A stretch of DNA of 64,000 nt, taken from Curtobacterium guangdongense (GTDB lineage Bacteria > Actinomycetota > Actinomycetes > Actinomycetales > Microbacteriaceae). The DNA is taken from NCBI RefSeq assembly GCF_049341845.1, contig NZ_JBMPIT010000006.1, positions 300,219-364,218 of the forward strand, in the 5' to 3' direction. The translations under genes were made by a program, and so were the position numbers. The notes under the pieces were generated by a model that did no database searches, was not told the origin of the DNA, and saw only the letters and a list, made by a program, of their open reading frames with translations. Positions 41,790-50,801 of the stretch are shown one piece after another (within the stretch, counting starts at the first letter, position 1; each line of letters begins with the position of its first letter).

Positions 41790-43979
41790 TCAGAGCGCGG
41801 TGAGCCGGAACGGGACGACCCGCTCCGCGTACGTGGACGGGGCTTCCAGCCCCACCGTCTCGAGGACCCGTCCGGTGAAGACGCGCTCCCCCTCCCACCA
41901 GACGGGCGCGCGGACACCGTCGGCGCCGCTGCCGATGAGCACCGGGTCGACGCGGTACCGGGTGTCCGGGTCGAGGTCGCGGAAGGTGATGCGGCCGCGG
42001 AGACTGACCTCGGGTGCCGTGAGCGACGCCAGGAAGAACATCGCCTGCTTCCGGTCGGGTGCGACCGTGCCGTAGACGTTCAGGGTGTCGTCGACCTGGT
42101 CCACGCGCACCAGGTCGCCGCCGTGCAGGAGCGCACGGGTGTCCTTATAGAGGGCGATCCACTCGGCGAGGTCACGCTCCTCGGCCTCGGTCGCCTTCGA
42201 CAGGTCCCACTCGATGCCGAGGTGCCCGAAGAGCGCCGTCCCCGCGCGGAACGACAGGTCGTGCCAGCGCCCCGTGGTGTGGTTCACGCCACTGGCGATG
42301 TGCGAGCCGAGCAGCTCCGGCGGCAGGAGCTGCATCGTCCAGCGGTTCATCTGCTGGCGCTCCAGCGGGTCGATGCAGTCCGAGACCCAGACGCGGTCGG
42401 TGTGCTCGATGACGCCCAGGTCGACGCGCGCACCGCCGGACGAGCACGACTCGATCTCGAAGCCCGGGAACCGGTCCTTGAGCGCGGCCATCAGCCGGTA
42501 CGCGGCGAGGGTCTGCTCGTGCACGGCCGCGCCGCCGTCGCGGTGCCCGGCCTCCACCAGGTCGCGGTTGTGGTCCCACTTGACGTAGTCGACCCGGTAC
42601 TCGTCGACGATCGCCGTCATCCGGTCGAGCACGTACTCGTACGCCTCCGGGATCGCGAGGTTGAGGACCTGCTGGTGCCGGGACCGGATCGGCAGGCGAC
42701 CGTCGGCCTGCATGATCCACTCCGGGTGCTCCCGGGCGAGGTCGCTGTCCTCGTTGATCATCTCGGGCTCGAACCACAGGCCGAACTGCATGCCGGCGGC
42801 CCGCACGTGGTCGACGAGCGGGGTCAGACCGTCGGGCCACACGTCGTCGTCGACGAACCAGTCCCCCAGGCCCGCGAAGTCGTTGCGGCGGTGGCGGAAC
42901 CAGCCGTCGTCGAGGACGAAGCGCTCGACGCCGAGCCGGGCGGAGCGGTCCGCGAGGTCCTCGAGGCGTGCGAGGTCGTGGTCGAAGTACACCGCCTCCC
43001 AGACGTTGATCGTCATCGGGCGGGGGCTCGTCGGGTGCTGCGGGCGACTCCGCAGGTGGTCGTGGAACCGGCGGGCCTGGGCGTCGAGGCCGTCCGCGTA
43101 GGCGCCGTAGACCCACGGGCCCTGGTACGTCTCGCCCGTGCCGAGGCGGACCTCGCCCGGCAGCAGGAGTTCGCCGCCGCCGATCACCTGGTTGCCGTTG
43201 AACAGGCGCTCGGCGTGGTGACGGTGGTTGCCACTCCACGCGGTGTGGACGCCCCAGACCTCGCCACGCGCGAAGCCGAAACCGGGCACGCCGACGCTCA
43301 GGACCGTGGCGGCGTCGGCGCCCGTGCGGCCCTTGCGGCCCTCGCGCTCGTGGATGCCGACGACGAGTTCGCTGCGCTGCGGGGTGCGCTCCTTGCCCCA
43401 GCGGCCGGCGAAGTCCAGGATCTCGCGAGCCCTGGTCGGGATCGGGAGAGCGACCGTGAGGTCGTCGACGGTGTACGGGCGCTCGTCGTCGTTGGTGTCG
43501 CCGGTGTTCGTGACTGCTGCGCGGGCGCGGATCAGCCCGGATGCGAGGAGCTCGATCTCGAGGCGCGCGGCGAGGCCGGCGTGCTCGTCAGCGGCCTCGA
43601 CGACGACCATGGCCGGGCCGGCGTCGATGCGTGCGGGCTCGCCGTCCTTGCTCGGCAGTGTGTCGTGGGCTTCGCCGATCACGTCGATGCTCGTCGTCGT
43701 GAACCTCGGCGACCAGTCGTGGCCGTCCCGGTGGCCGCTGACGCCGGGCTTGCCCGACCACCCGGCGTGCGGCTCCGGCAGGATCGCCAGGCGGATCGGC
43801 TCGTCGACGGCGTTCGACACGACCGGCTCCCGCCCGGCCTCGACGAGGGCCTGCAGGTCCGCGGTGGACTGCTCCCCCAGGGCCACACCCCAGTGCACCA
43901 CCGACGGCAGGCGCCCTTCGGTGCAGTCGAGCACGAGGGAGACCCCGGCGGTGGACAGGTGGACGAGGGAGTGCGTCAT
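41790..43979 (-). CDS. Alpha-galactosidase (GH36)
   Basis: A 729-residue GH36 enzyme. The N-terminal beta-sandwich (~1-320) precedes a TIM barrel with ERFVLDDGWF, the nucleophile D469 in VKWDHNRD, and the acid/base D534 in WVSDCIDPLERQ. C-terminal sheets follow. It hydrolyses alpha-1,6-galactosides such as melibiose and raffinose inside the cell; no signal peptide is present. GGAGCTCC precedes the ATG at 43979. The sugar ABC genes downstream probably import its substrate. Its length and motifs are normal for the family. Confidence 0.95.
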   Translation of the reverse strand: MTHSLVHLSTAGVSLVLDCTEGRLPSVVHWGVALGEQSTADLQALVEAGREPVVSNAVDEPIRLAILPEPHAGWSGKPGVSGHRDGHDWSPRFTTTSIDVIGEAHDTLPSKDGEPARIDAGPAMVVVEAADEHAGLAARLEIELLASGLIRARAAVTNTGDTNDDERPYTVDDLTVALPIPTRAREILDFAGRWGKERTPQRSELVVGIHEREGRKGRTGADAATVLSVGVPGFGFARGEVWGVHTAWSGNHRHHAERLFNGNQVIGGGELLLPGEVRLGTGETYQGPWVYGAYADGLDAQARRFHDHLRSRPQHPTSPRPMTINVWEAVYFDHDLARLEDLADRSARLGVERFVLDDGWFRHRRNDFAGLGDWFVDDDVWPDGLTPLVDHVRAAGMQFGLWFEPEMINEDSDLAREHPEWIMQADGRLPIRSRHQQVLNLAIPEAYEYVLDRMTAIVDEYRVDYVKWDHNRDLVEAGHRDGGAAVHEQTLAAYRLMAALKDRFPGFEIESCSSGGARVDLGVIEHTDRVWVSDCIDPLERQQMNRWTMQLLPPELLGSHIASGVNHTTGRWHDLSFRAGTALFGHLGIEWDLSKATEAEERDLAEWIALYKDTRALLHGGDLVRVDQVDDTLNVYGTVAPDRKQAMFFLASLTAPEVSLRGRITFRDLDPDTRYRVDPVLIGSGADGVRAPVWWEGERVFTGRVLETVGLEAPSTYAERVVPFRLTAL

Positions 43980-44032
43980 CGGAGCTCCAGATCAGCGTTA
44001 CTTTTGTTCCGCAAGTATGTCAGAGGGACTCG

Positions 44033-45016
44033 TCAGAACCAGCGCTTCACCTTGAAGACCACGAAGAGGATCGCGGCGAAGGCCACCATCGCGACGATCG
44101 ACAGCGGGTACCCCCACGTCCACGAGAGCTCGGGCATGTGCGTGAAGTTCATGCCGTAGATGGCCGCGATGAGGGTCGGCGCGAACAGGATGGCGGCCCA
44201 CCCGGAGATCTTCTTCGTGTCGTCGTTCTGCTTCTGCGCAGCCAGGGTGGCGTCCACCGTCAGGGCGTTCTGCAGGAGCTGCCGGAAGGTGTCGATGCGC
44301 TCGATGGTCCTGATGGCGTGGTCGAGGACGTCGCGGAAGCGTCGCTGCATCTCGACCGGCAGGTGGTACTTCTCGGCGCCGCGGTGGATGTTCTCGATCA
44401 TGTGGACCAGCGGACGCGCGGCCCGTTGGAAGTCGACCACCTCGCCGAACAGCTCGTAGATGCGTCGGGACACCCCTGGAACACCGGCGAAGAGCTGGTC
44501 CTCGATCTGGTTGATGTCTTCCTCGAGGCCCTCGATCACCGGGATGTAGTCGTCCACGATCGAGTCCATGAGCGCCCAGAGCTGCGCCTGCGGTCCCGCC
44601 GTCACGAGTCCGGGCTTGCCGCTCATCCGCTGCAGCGCCCGCGGCACGACGTTCCGGCCACGTGGATCGGCCTTCACGACGGCCAGGAAGAACTGCTCGC
44701 CGACGAAGGCGTGCACCTCGCCGAACTCGACCTCCTCCAGCTGGTCGTTGTAGAGCGCGGGCTTCAACACCGCGAACAGGGTCGAGCCGTACCGCTCGAG
44801 CTTCGGCCGCTGGTGCCCCTCGGCGGAGTCCTCCACCGCGAGCTCGTGCAGCCCGAGCGCCACCGCGACGTCCCCGAGTTCCTCGGCATCGGGCTGGTAC
44901 AGGACGATGCATGCGCTGGCGTCCTGTTCCTCCATCATCCGGAAGGAGTCGTCGAGCGTCGGACTCGCGATGGGTGCGATGCGGTCGATGTAGGCGGTGT
45001 TGAGCTCGACGGTCAC
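44033..45016 (-). CDS. corA: CorA-family magnesium/divalent cation channel
   Basis: A 327-residue CorA-like transporter. The N-terminal cytosolic domain (~1-260) includes the long stalk helix, followed by two transmembrane helices. The signature GMN motif is at residues 288-290 (IYGMNFTHMPE), with a positively charged C-terminal end (KVKRWF). It forms a pentameric Mg2+ channel. It starts with GTG at 45016, divergent from the TspO-related gene. The acidic loop THMPELSW after GMN is the usual MPEL. Confidence 0.95.
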   Translation of the reverse strand: MTVELNTAYIDRIAPIASPTLDDSFRMMEEQDASACIVLYQPDAEELGDVAVALGLHELAVEDSAEGHQRPKLERYGSTLFAVLKPALYNDQLEEVEFGEVHAFVGEQFFLAVVKADPRGRNVVPRALQRMSGKPGLVTAGPQAQLWALMDSIVDDYIPVIEGLEEDINQIEDQLFAGVPGVSRRIYELFGEVVDFQRAARPLVHMIENIHRGAEKYHLPVEMQRRFRDVLDHAIRTIERIDTFRQLLQNALTVDATLAAQKQNDDTKKISGWAAILFAPTLIAAIYGMNFTHMPELSWTWGYPLSIVAMVAFAAILFVVFKVKRWF

Positions 45017-45122
45017 GTGCCCAACCTACGCACGTCCCCCATCCGCTGAACGGCACCTGCGCACCGTGGCGTCGCGACCGCCTACCGTGCAGGTCATCAG
45101 CATGCTGACGAAGGGATGAGTC

Positions 45123-45917
45123 ATGCGGTGGTTCCGGAAGATCGCGATCGCGGCGAGTGCCGTCATCGCCGTGGTCGGCTCGTTCATCGGGTCAGGCGCG
45201 GCAGGGGGAACCCCCATCCAGGACGCTGCCGGCGGAGCCCTCTCGGCGTCGTCGACGGCCATCGCGCCGGCCGGACCCGCGTTCGGCATCTGGAGCGTCA
45301 TCTACGTCGGACTCATCGCCTTCGCGGTCTGGCAGTTCCTGCCGCGCCGTGGCGACGAGGCCCGCCACGACCGCCTCGCCGTGCCCGCGACACTGTCCCT
45401 GCTGCTCAACGCCGCGTGGATCCTGTCCGTGCAGTTCGGGCTGCTGTGGCTGAGCGAGCCGATCATCGTCGCCCTGCTCGCGGTGCTCGCGTGGACGTTC
45501 GTGGTCCTGCGGCGCACGCGTCCGTCCGGCACGGTCGAGGCGATCGTCACCGACGGCACGTTCGGCCTCTACCTCGGCTGGGTGTGCGTCGCGACGGCGG
45601 CGAACACGGCAGCGGTGCTGACGGCCGCTGGCTTCCGGGGCTTCGGCCTGTCGCAGGACGTCTGGGGTGTCGTCGTGGCACTCGTCGCCGGCGCGGTCGG
45701 GGTCCTGCTGGCCGTGACCGGCCGCGGGCGCCTCGCTCCGACGGTCTCGCTGGGCTGGGGCCTGGCATGGGTCGCGGTCGCACGACTCGACGGCCCGCTG
45801 GTGTCGGTGCCCACCGCGGTCGCTGCGCTCGTCGCCGTCGTCGTCGCCGTGGTGGTCACCCTCGCCGTGCGCACCCGCGCGGGCTGGTCCGCCGCCCGGT
45901 CCGCGCGCGCCGCGTAG
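45123..45917 (+). CDS. TspO/MBR-related tryptophan-rich membrane protein
   Basis: A 264-residue membrane protein with seven or so hydrophobic segments. GPAFGIWSVIYVGLIAFAVWQF near residues 51-72 and LLLNAAWILSVQFG match the TspO-like pattern in which five helices bind porphyrins. The protein is longer than classical TspO (about 160) and belongs to the larger actinobacterial group annotated as tryptophan-rich sensory protein. The function is not established. GAAGGGATGAG precedes the ATG at 45123. Confidence 0.8.
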   Translation: MRWFRKIAIAASAVIAVVGSFIGSGAAGGTPIQDAAGGALSASSTAIAPAGPAFGIWSVIYVGLIAFAVWQFLPRRGDEARHDRLAVPATLSLLLNAAWILSVQFGLLWLSEPIIVALLAVLAWTFVVLRRTRPSGTVEAIVTDGTFGLYLGWVCVATAANTAAVLTAAGFRGFGLSQDVWGVVVALVAGAVGVLLAVTGRGRLAPTVSLGWGLAWVAVARLDGPLVSVPTAVAALVAVVVAVVVTLAVRTRAGWSAARSARAA

Positions 45918-45937
45918 CCCGCGCTCGATCAACTTTT

Positions 45938-45989
45938 GCGCTGAGCGACACTTCACGCGGCACGATGCCCGCGAAGTGTCGCTCAGCGC
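45938..45989. terminator. TGAGCGACA-family hairpin
   Basis: Arms 45938-45954 and 45973-45989 are perfectly complementary (17 bp), with a further GCGG/CCGC pairing inside the loop. It sits between convergent genes and should terminate both. The core CTGAGCGACA is shared with the inverted repeat at 2909-2976. Confidence 0.85.
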
Positions 45990-46014
45990 GTGAGGTCGTG
46001 CGGACCAATCTCCG

Positions 46015-47115
46015 TCAGGCGGCGGACGCGACCAAGCCGTGGGCAGCGGCCACTGCGTCGTTCGTGACGCGGCCGGCGTGCACGTTGAGGCCCTTCGCCA
46101 GGGCGGCGTCGGACTCGAGCGCCGCCGCCCAACCCTGGTTCGCGATCGCCAGGGCGTAGGGCAGCGTCGCGTTCGTCAGCGCGATCGTCGACGTGCGCGG
46201 GACGGCCCCCGGCATGTTCGCCACGCAGTAGTACACAGCGTCGTGCACGCGGAACGTCGGGTCGTCGTGCGTCGTCGGGTGCGAGCCCTCGAAGCAGCCG
46301 CCCTGGTCGATCGCGATGTCGACGAGCACCGATCCCGGGCGCATGTCCGCGACCATGGCGTCGGTCACGAGCTTCGGTGCCGAGGCCCCGGGGATGAGCA
46401 CCGACCCGATGACGAGGTCCGCGTCCTGCAGCGCCGTCGCGATCGCGTGAGTGGACGAGCGGAGCGTCGTGATGCGTCCGTCGAACCGGGCGTCGAGCGC
46501 ACGGAGTCGCGGCAGGCTGATGTCGAACACGGTGACGTCTGCACCCATCCCGAGGGCGATCGTCGCGGCGTGCTCGCCGGCGACGCCGCCGCCGATCACG
46601 ACGACGCGGCCCTTCGGCGTGCCGGGGACGCCGCCGAGCAGCAGCCCGCGGCCGCCGTGCGCCGCCATCAGGTGGTTCGCGCCCACCTGGGCGGACAGGC
46701 GTCCGGCGATCTCCGACATCGGGGACAGCAGCGGCAGCGACCGGTCGGGCAACTGAACGGTCTCGTACGCGATGGCCGTCGTACCCGAAGCCACGAGGGC
46801 GTCGGTGAGCGGCCGGTCAGCGGCGAGGTGGAGGTAGGTGAAGAGCACCTGCCCGGGTCGGATCGACGCGTACTCGGACGCGACGGGCTCCTTGACCTTC
46901 AGCACCAGCTCGGCCCGCGACCACACGTCGTCGGCAGTGGGGACGATGGTGGCCCCGGCTGCGGCGTACTCCTCGTCCGGGAACGACGACCCGGTCCCGG
47001 CTCCGGCCTGCACGAGGACCTCGTGCCCGTGCATCGTGAGTTCGGCGACGCCGGCCGGGGTGGCGGCGACACGGAACTCGTTGTTCTTGATCTCGGTGGG
47101 GACGCCGATCAGCAT
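46015..47115 (-). CDS. ald: Alanine dehydrogenase
   Basis: A 366-residue NAD-dependent alanine dehydrogenase, interconverting alanine and pyruvate plus ammonia. Catalytic residues R15 (EFRVAAT), K75 (VLKVKEP) and H96 (TYLHLAAD) are in place, and the Rossmann motif is VVVIGGGVAGEHAA. The ATG at 47115 (MLIGVPTEIKNN) is the family start; the upstream frame is not coding. The 122-nt upstream region should hold its promoter and possibly an Lrp-type site, but none is clear. Confidence 0.95.
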   Translation of the reverse strand: MLIGVPTEIKNNEFRVAATPAGVAELTMHGHEVLVQAGAGTGSSFPDEEYAAAGATIVPTADDVWSRAELVLKVKEPVASEYASIRPGQVLFTYLHLAADRPLTDALVASGTTAIAYETVQLPDRSLPLLSPMSEIAGRLSAQVGANHLMAAHGGRGLLLGGVPGTPKGRVVVIGGGVAGEHAATIALGMGADVTVFDISLPRLRALDARFDGRITTLRSSTHAIATALQDADLVIGSVLIPGASAPKLVTDAMVADMRPGSVLVDIAIDQGGCFEGSHPTTHDDPTFRVHDAVYYCVANMPGAVPRTSTIALTNATLPYALAIANQGWAAALESDAALAKGLNVHAGRVTNDAVAAAHGLVASAA

Positions 47116-47237
47116 GGCGGACTCCTTCGTGGGCGATGTGGCTCGGTCGAGCACCATCCAGCCACTCGCGCGTGTCCGTCGTGTTACACCCGAACATCCG
47201 GATGATCAGGAGCGAATCGGTGTCACCGAATTCGGCG

Positions 47238-48626
47238 TCAGAGCACCTTGCCCGGGTTGAGGATCCCGTTCGGATCGAACACGCGCCGGATCCCCCGTTG
47301 CAGCGTCACCAGGTCGTCGCCGAGCTCGTCCCCGATCCACCGTCGCTTCAGGACGCCGACTCCGTGCTCCCCGGTCAACGTGCCGCCGAGCTCGATCGCC
47401 GCTCGGAACAGCGCATCGGCCGCGTCCCAGACGTGCTGCGGCACCTCGTCCCCGTCGAACACGAAGTTCGGGTGCAGGTTGCCGTCCCCCGCGTGGGCGA
47501 CGGTCGGGATCGCGACGCCGTGCTCGTGCCCGATCGCCGCCACCCGGTCGAACATGTCCGCGAGTCGGCTGCGCGGGACCGCGACGTCTTCGATGAGCAC
47601 CTGTCCGCGGGCTTCCATGGCCGCGTGGAACGACCGGCGGATCGTCAGCAGGCGCTCGCGTTCGTCGCCGTCGACCGCCCGGCGGACGGTTCCGCCGGCG
47701 GCCTGGAGGACCGGCTCGGCTCCGCGCGCCGCCTCCGCTGCGCCCACGCCGTCGAACTCGACGAGCAGGAACGCCCCGCCGGCGGGGACCGCTCCCACGG
47801 ACTCGGCGATGACGTCCGGTCCCAGGTACGCCGCGATCCCGGCGAGCGCGGCGGCGTCGAGCAGTTCGACGGTCGACGGCCGTTCCGACCCGTGCACGAC
47901 GTCGGCTGCCGCGGCTGCCGCAGCTCGGACGTCCGGGAAGACCGCACCGAGCGTCGCGGGCTTCCCCGACGGCACCGGGACCAGCCGGACGGTAGCCCCG
48001 ACGATCACCCCGAGGGTGCCCTCGGAGCCGACCATGAGCGCGGTGAGGTCGAGCCCGGTGACGCCCTTCACGGTGCGGTGCCCGGTGGAGACCAGGCGCC
48101 CGTCCGCGAGCACGACGTCGAGCCCGAGGACGGCCTCGCGCGTCACGCCGTACTTCACGCAGCGCAGGCCCCCGGCGTTCGTGGCGATGTTCCCACCGAC
48201 GCTCGAGATGGCCGCGCTGGCGGGGTCGGGCGCGAACCGGAGCCCGAGTGGCAGGACCGCGGCGTTCAGGGCACCGTTCAGCACGCCGGGCTCCACGACC
48301 GCGAGCTCGTCGTCGGCCGAGACCTCGACGATGCGGTCCATCAGCGCGACGCTCAGCACCGCCGACCCGTCCGTGCCGTTCGCCCCACCGGCGAGCCCGG
48401 TGCCCGCGCCTCGAGGGACGACGCCCACCCCGAGGTCGTTGCACGTGCGGAGCGTCGCCTGCACGTGCGCGACGGTGCGGGCCTCGACGAGTGCTGCCGG
48501 GCGGCCGGACGCGACCCAGCCGGACTTGTCCGTCCTCGTGGCGTCCAGTGCGTCGGCGTCGTCCCGCACGATCAGCCCGTCCGGGTCGTCGAGGGCGGAT
48601 CGGAGTCGGGTGACGACGGTGTCCAT
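47238..48626 (-). CDS. GlcD-type FAD-linked oxidase (2-hydroxyacid dehydrogenase)
   Basis: A 462-residue flavoprotein of the FAD-binding PCMH type with a FAD_oxidase_C domain. The FAD-binding segment is VVPRGAGTGLAGGANG, followed by SSVGGNIATNAGG. The C-terminal metal/substrate motifs are HAGDGNLHPNF and GEHGVGVLKRRW. It should oxidise glycolate, D-lactate or D-2-hydroxyglutarate; the exact substrate is not determined. The ATG at 48626 fits the family start. The AraC gene is 37 nt upstream on the same strand and may regulate or be co-transcribed with it. Confidence 0.93.
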   Translation of the reverse strand: MDTVVTRLRSALDDPDGLIVRDDADALDATRTDKSGWVASGRPAALVEARTVAHVQATLRTCNDLGVGVVPRGAGTGLAGGANGTDGSAVLSVALMDRIVEVSADDELAVVEPGVLNGALNAAVLPLGLRFAPDPASAAISSVGGNIATNAGGLRCVKYGVTREAVLGLDVVLADGRLVSTGHRTVKGVTGLDLTALMVGSEGTLGVIVGATVRLVPVPSGKPATLGAVFPDVRAAAAAAADVVHGSERPSTVELLDAAALAGIAAYLGPDVIAESVGAVPAGGAFLLVEFDGVGAAEAARGAEPVLQAAGGTVRRAVDGDERERLLTIRRSFHAAMEARGQVLIEDVAVPRSRLADMFDRVAAIGHEHGVAIPTVAHAGDGNLHPNFVFDGDEVPQHVWDAADALFRAAIELGGTLTGEHGVGVLKRRWIGDELGDDLVTLQRGIRRVFDPNGILNPGKVL

Positions 48627-48663
48627 GCGGCCAACGCTACCGAGCCGGGACGCTGCGGTGCTG

Positions 48664-49617
48664 TCAGCCGCGGCTGCGGAGCGACTCGCTCGGAAGCTCC
48701 CCGAAGCGTGTCCGGTACGCGGCCGAGAACCGGCCGAGGTGGCCGAAGCCCCACGACCTGGCGATCTCGGCGACGGAGAGCTCGTCGCGGTCGGCGCGGC
48801 GGAGGTCGTTGTGCGCGCCTTCGAGTCGGACTTCCCGGAGAAGCTCGCCCGGGGTCTGGTCGAGGTGGCGACGCAGGGACTGCTGCAGCCCACGCGGGCT
48901 GAGTCCGGCCGCGTCGGCGATCTCCGAGGTGCCGATGGGTTCGTTGGCGTGCGCGTGCACGTACTCGAGCGCACGGCGGAGTCGCTCGTGCTCCGGACCG
49001 TTGCCGGCGACCGTCGCCCGCCAGGTCGCCCGCTGCGGGAACGCCCGGAGCGCCGCGACCGAGAACGCCTCGGCGATGTCCCGCCGGGCGATGTCGTCGA
49101 GGTCCTGCTCCATGTCGAGCCAGGTCGACGAGTGCTGTTGCACGATCGACCGCCACAGCCGCATGCCCTCTGCCGACGGCGCGCGGAGCGGCTCGAACGT
49201 GAACGCGGGGTCGCCGGTCAGTCCGGTCACGAAGGCCCGGTCGAGGTGCACCATGCTCAGTGCGATGTCCCGCTGGTGGAGTTCGTACGCGGTCTCCGTC
49301 GGCAGGACCACGGGGACCCCTGGTTCGAGGTCGACGCTCTCGCCGCCGGTCGTCATCGTGCTCGTCCCGCCACGGACCCACGCGACGATGAACTCGTCCG
49401 CGACGAAGCTCTCGCACCGCAGGTCGACGCCGAACCGTGTCGTCCGCAGGGACATCCGCTGATCCCCCACCCCGGCGAAGTCCCACTTGGTCTTCGGCGA
49501 CGTGCGACGGACCGTCGGCGTGCGGAGGTCGTAGTCGACCGAGAAGAACGCGATCGCGTCATCGACGTCGGTGCCGGCGAGCCGCCGGAACCACCGAGAA
49601 CCCTGGCGGTCATCCAT
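48664..49617 (-). CDS. AraC-family transcriptional regulator
   Basis: A 317-residue regulator. The N-terminal ~200 residues resemble the AraC_binding_2 cupin (FVADEFIVAWVRGG). The C-terminal double helix-turn-helix reads EPIGTSEIADAAGLSPRGLQQSLRRHLDQTPGELLREVRLEGA and then SVAEIARSWGFGHLGRFSAAYRTRFGELP. It probably acts as an activator. The start is likely the ATG at 49617, though an in-frame start slightly upstream cannot be excluded. Its target is unknown; the downstream oxidase gene is the nearest candidate. Confidence 0.9.
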   Translation of the reverse strand: MDDRQGSRWFRRLAGTDVDDAIAFFSVDYDLRTPTVRRTSPKTKWDFAGVGDQRMSLRTTRFGVDLRCESFVADEFIVAWVRGGTSTMTTGGESVDLEPGVPVVLPTETAYELHQRDIALSMVHLDRAFVTGLTGDPAFTFEPLRAPSAEGMRLWRSIVQQHSSTWLDMEQDLDDIARRDIAEAFSVAALRAFPQRATWRATVAGNGPEHERLRRALEYVHAHANEPIGTSEIADAAGLSPRGLQQSLRRHLDQTPGELLREVRLEGAHNDLRRADRDELSVAEIARSWGFGHLGRFSAAYRTRFGELPSESLRSRG

Positions 49618-49657
49618 GGCGATGACGGTACGCCGGACCACCGACATCGGCGGATCG

Positions 49658-50620
49658 TCAGGGCTGCAGGATGGCCTGTCCGATGCTCTCGTCGAGGATC
49701 AGGTCCGTGATGAGCCCGGCCGCGAGGGCGCCCTTGAGCGACGCCGCCTTGCCGCGTCCCGCCACCACGCAGATGCGCCGCGGAGCCCGTTTGATGGTGT
49801 CGAGGTCCGGGCCGCCGGCGCGGGCGTTCACCCCGATGTCCCGCCACGACCCGTCGGCGCGGTAGAACACGGTCGAGACGTCCCCGACGACCTTCGCCTT
49901 CGTCAGTTCCTCGCGGTCGGCCGGGTCCAGGTACCCGCCGGAGTACACGTGCGAGGGAACCGGGGCCTGCGGCGCACCGACACCGAACACGACGACGTCC
50001 ATCCGCTCGTGCAGGTCGAGCACGCGCCGGATCGAGCGCTCGCGGAACAGGGCCTCCTTCGTCGCCGGGTCGTCGAAGAACGCCGGGACGGGGAACTGCT
50101 GCACGAGCGCGCCGTACGCCTCGCCGAAGCGCCGGAGGATCTCCGACGCGTAGACGATGCCGGTGGTGCGCGTGTTCGCCGCGCCGTTCACCTGCACGAC
50201 GGTGGAGCCATGGGTGGTCTTCGGCACGAGGTACCGGCTGACGGCGCTCACCGTCGAGCCCCACGACAGCCCGATCACCATGTTCGACTCGATGTACTGC
50301 GTCAGGATCCGCGCCGCGGACAGCGCGACCCGCTCGAGCCGGTCCACGTCGCTCGTGTGGTCCGGCACCGGGACCACGTGCGCGTGCACTCCGAACCGTG
50401 CACGGATGTTCCGGCTGAGCGCGGCGGCCTGGTCGAGCGGCGAGCGGATCTGGATGTCGACGAGCCCGGTGTCCCTGGCGTGCTTGAGCAACCGGGACAC
50501 CGACGAGCGCGATGTGCCGAGCTCGTCGGCGATGGCGTCCATCGTCAGGTCCTGCAGGTAGTACAGGTGCGCGGCGCGCAGCGCCTGCTGGGTGCGCATC
50601 GGTTGGGCGGCATCGCTCAT
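49658..50620 (-). CDS. SorC-family sugar-binding transcriptional regulator next to glpD
   Basis: A 320-residue SorC/DeoR-type regulator. The N-terminal helix-turn-helix is DLTMDAIADELGTSRSSVSRLLKHARDTGLV. The C-terminal domain binds a phosphorylated sugar and shows GLSWGSTVSAVSRYL, then VVFGVGAP and the final GLITDLILDE. It is divergent from glpD across a 181-nt region with two palindromes, so it probably responds to glycerol-3-phosphate or a similar triose. The start may be 50620 or 50632. Confidence 0.9.
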   Translation of the reverse strand: MSDAAQPMRTQQALRAAHLYYLQDLTMDAIADELGTSRSSVSRLLKHARDTGLVDIQIRSPLDQAAALSRNIRARFGVHAHVVPVPDHTSDVDRLERVALSAARILTQYIESNMVIGLSWGSTVSAVSRYLVPKTTHGSTVVQVNGAANTRTTGIVYASEILRRFGEAYGALVQQFPVPAFFDDPATKEALFRERSIRRVLDLHERMDVVVFGVGAPQAPVPSHVYSGGYLDPADREELTKAKVVGDVSTVFYRADGSWRDIGVNARAGGPDLDTIKRAPRRICVVAGRGKAASLKGALAAGLITDLILDESIGQAILQP

Positions 50621-50631
50621 GGAGCCAACCA

Positions 50632-50720
50632 TGCACGGACGTGCACGGCGTCTGCAAGCCCGGCCGAGCCTCCCGTCCCCCGTTCCGGGCCGGACCACAG
50701 GTGTTCTGCACGTTCGTGCA
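50632..50720. promoter_or_regulatory. Twin TGCACG-NN-CGTGCA operators between SorC regulator and glpD
   Basis: TGCACGGACGTGCA (50632-50645) and TGCACGTTCGTGCA (50707-50720) are perfect 6-bp inverted repeats with a 2-nt spacer. One overlaps the regulator start and the other lies 82 nt ahead of the glpD start. They are 75 bp apart, which could support looping by a tetrameric SorC protein. A partial GGCGCAC half-site follows. Confidence 0.7.
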
Positions 50721-50801
50721 CGCAAGTTGCCCGACCGTTCACGAAGGCGCACGATCGAACTCGAACCCAGGAACCGACCCCAGAAAGCGACGCGTACGCA
50801 C

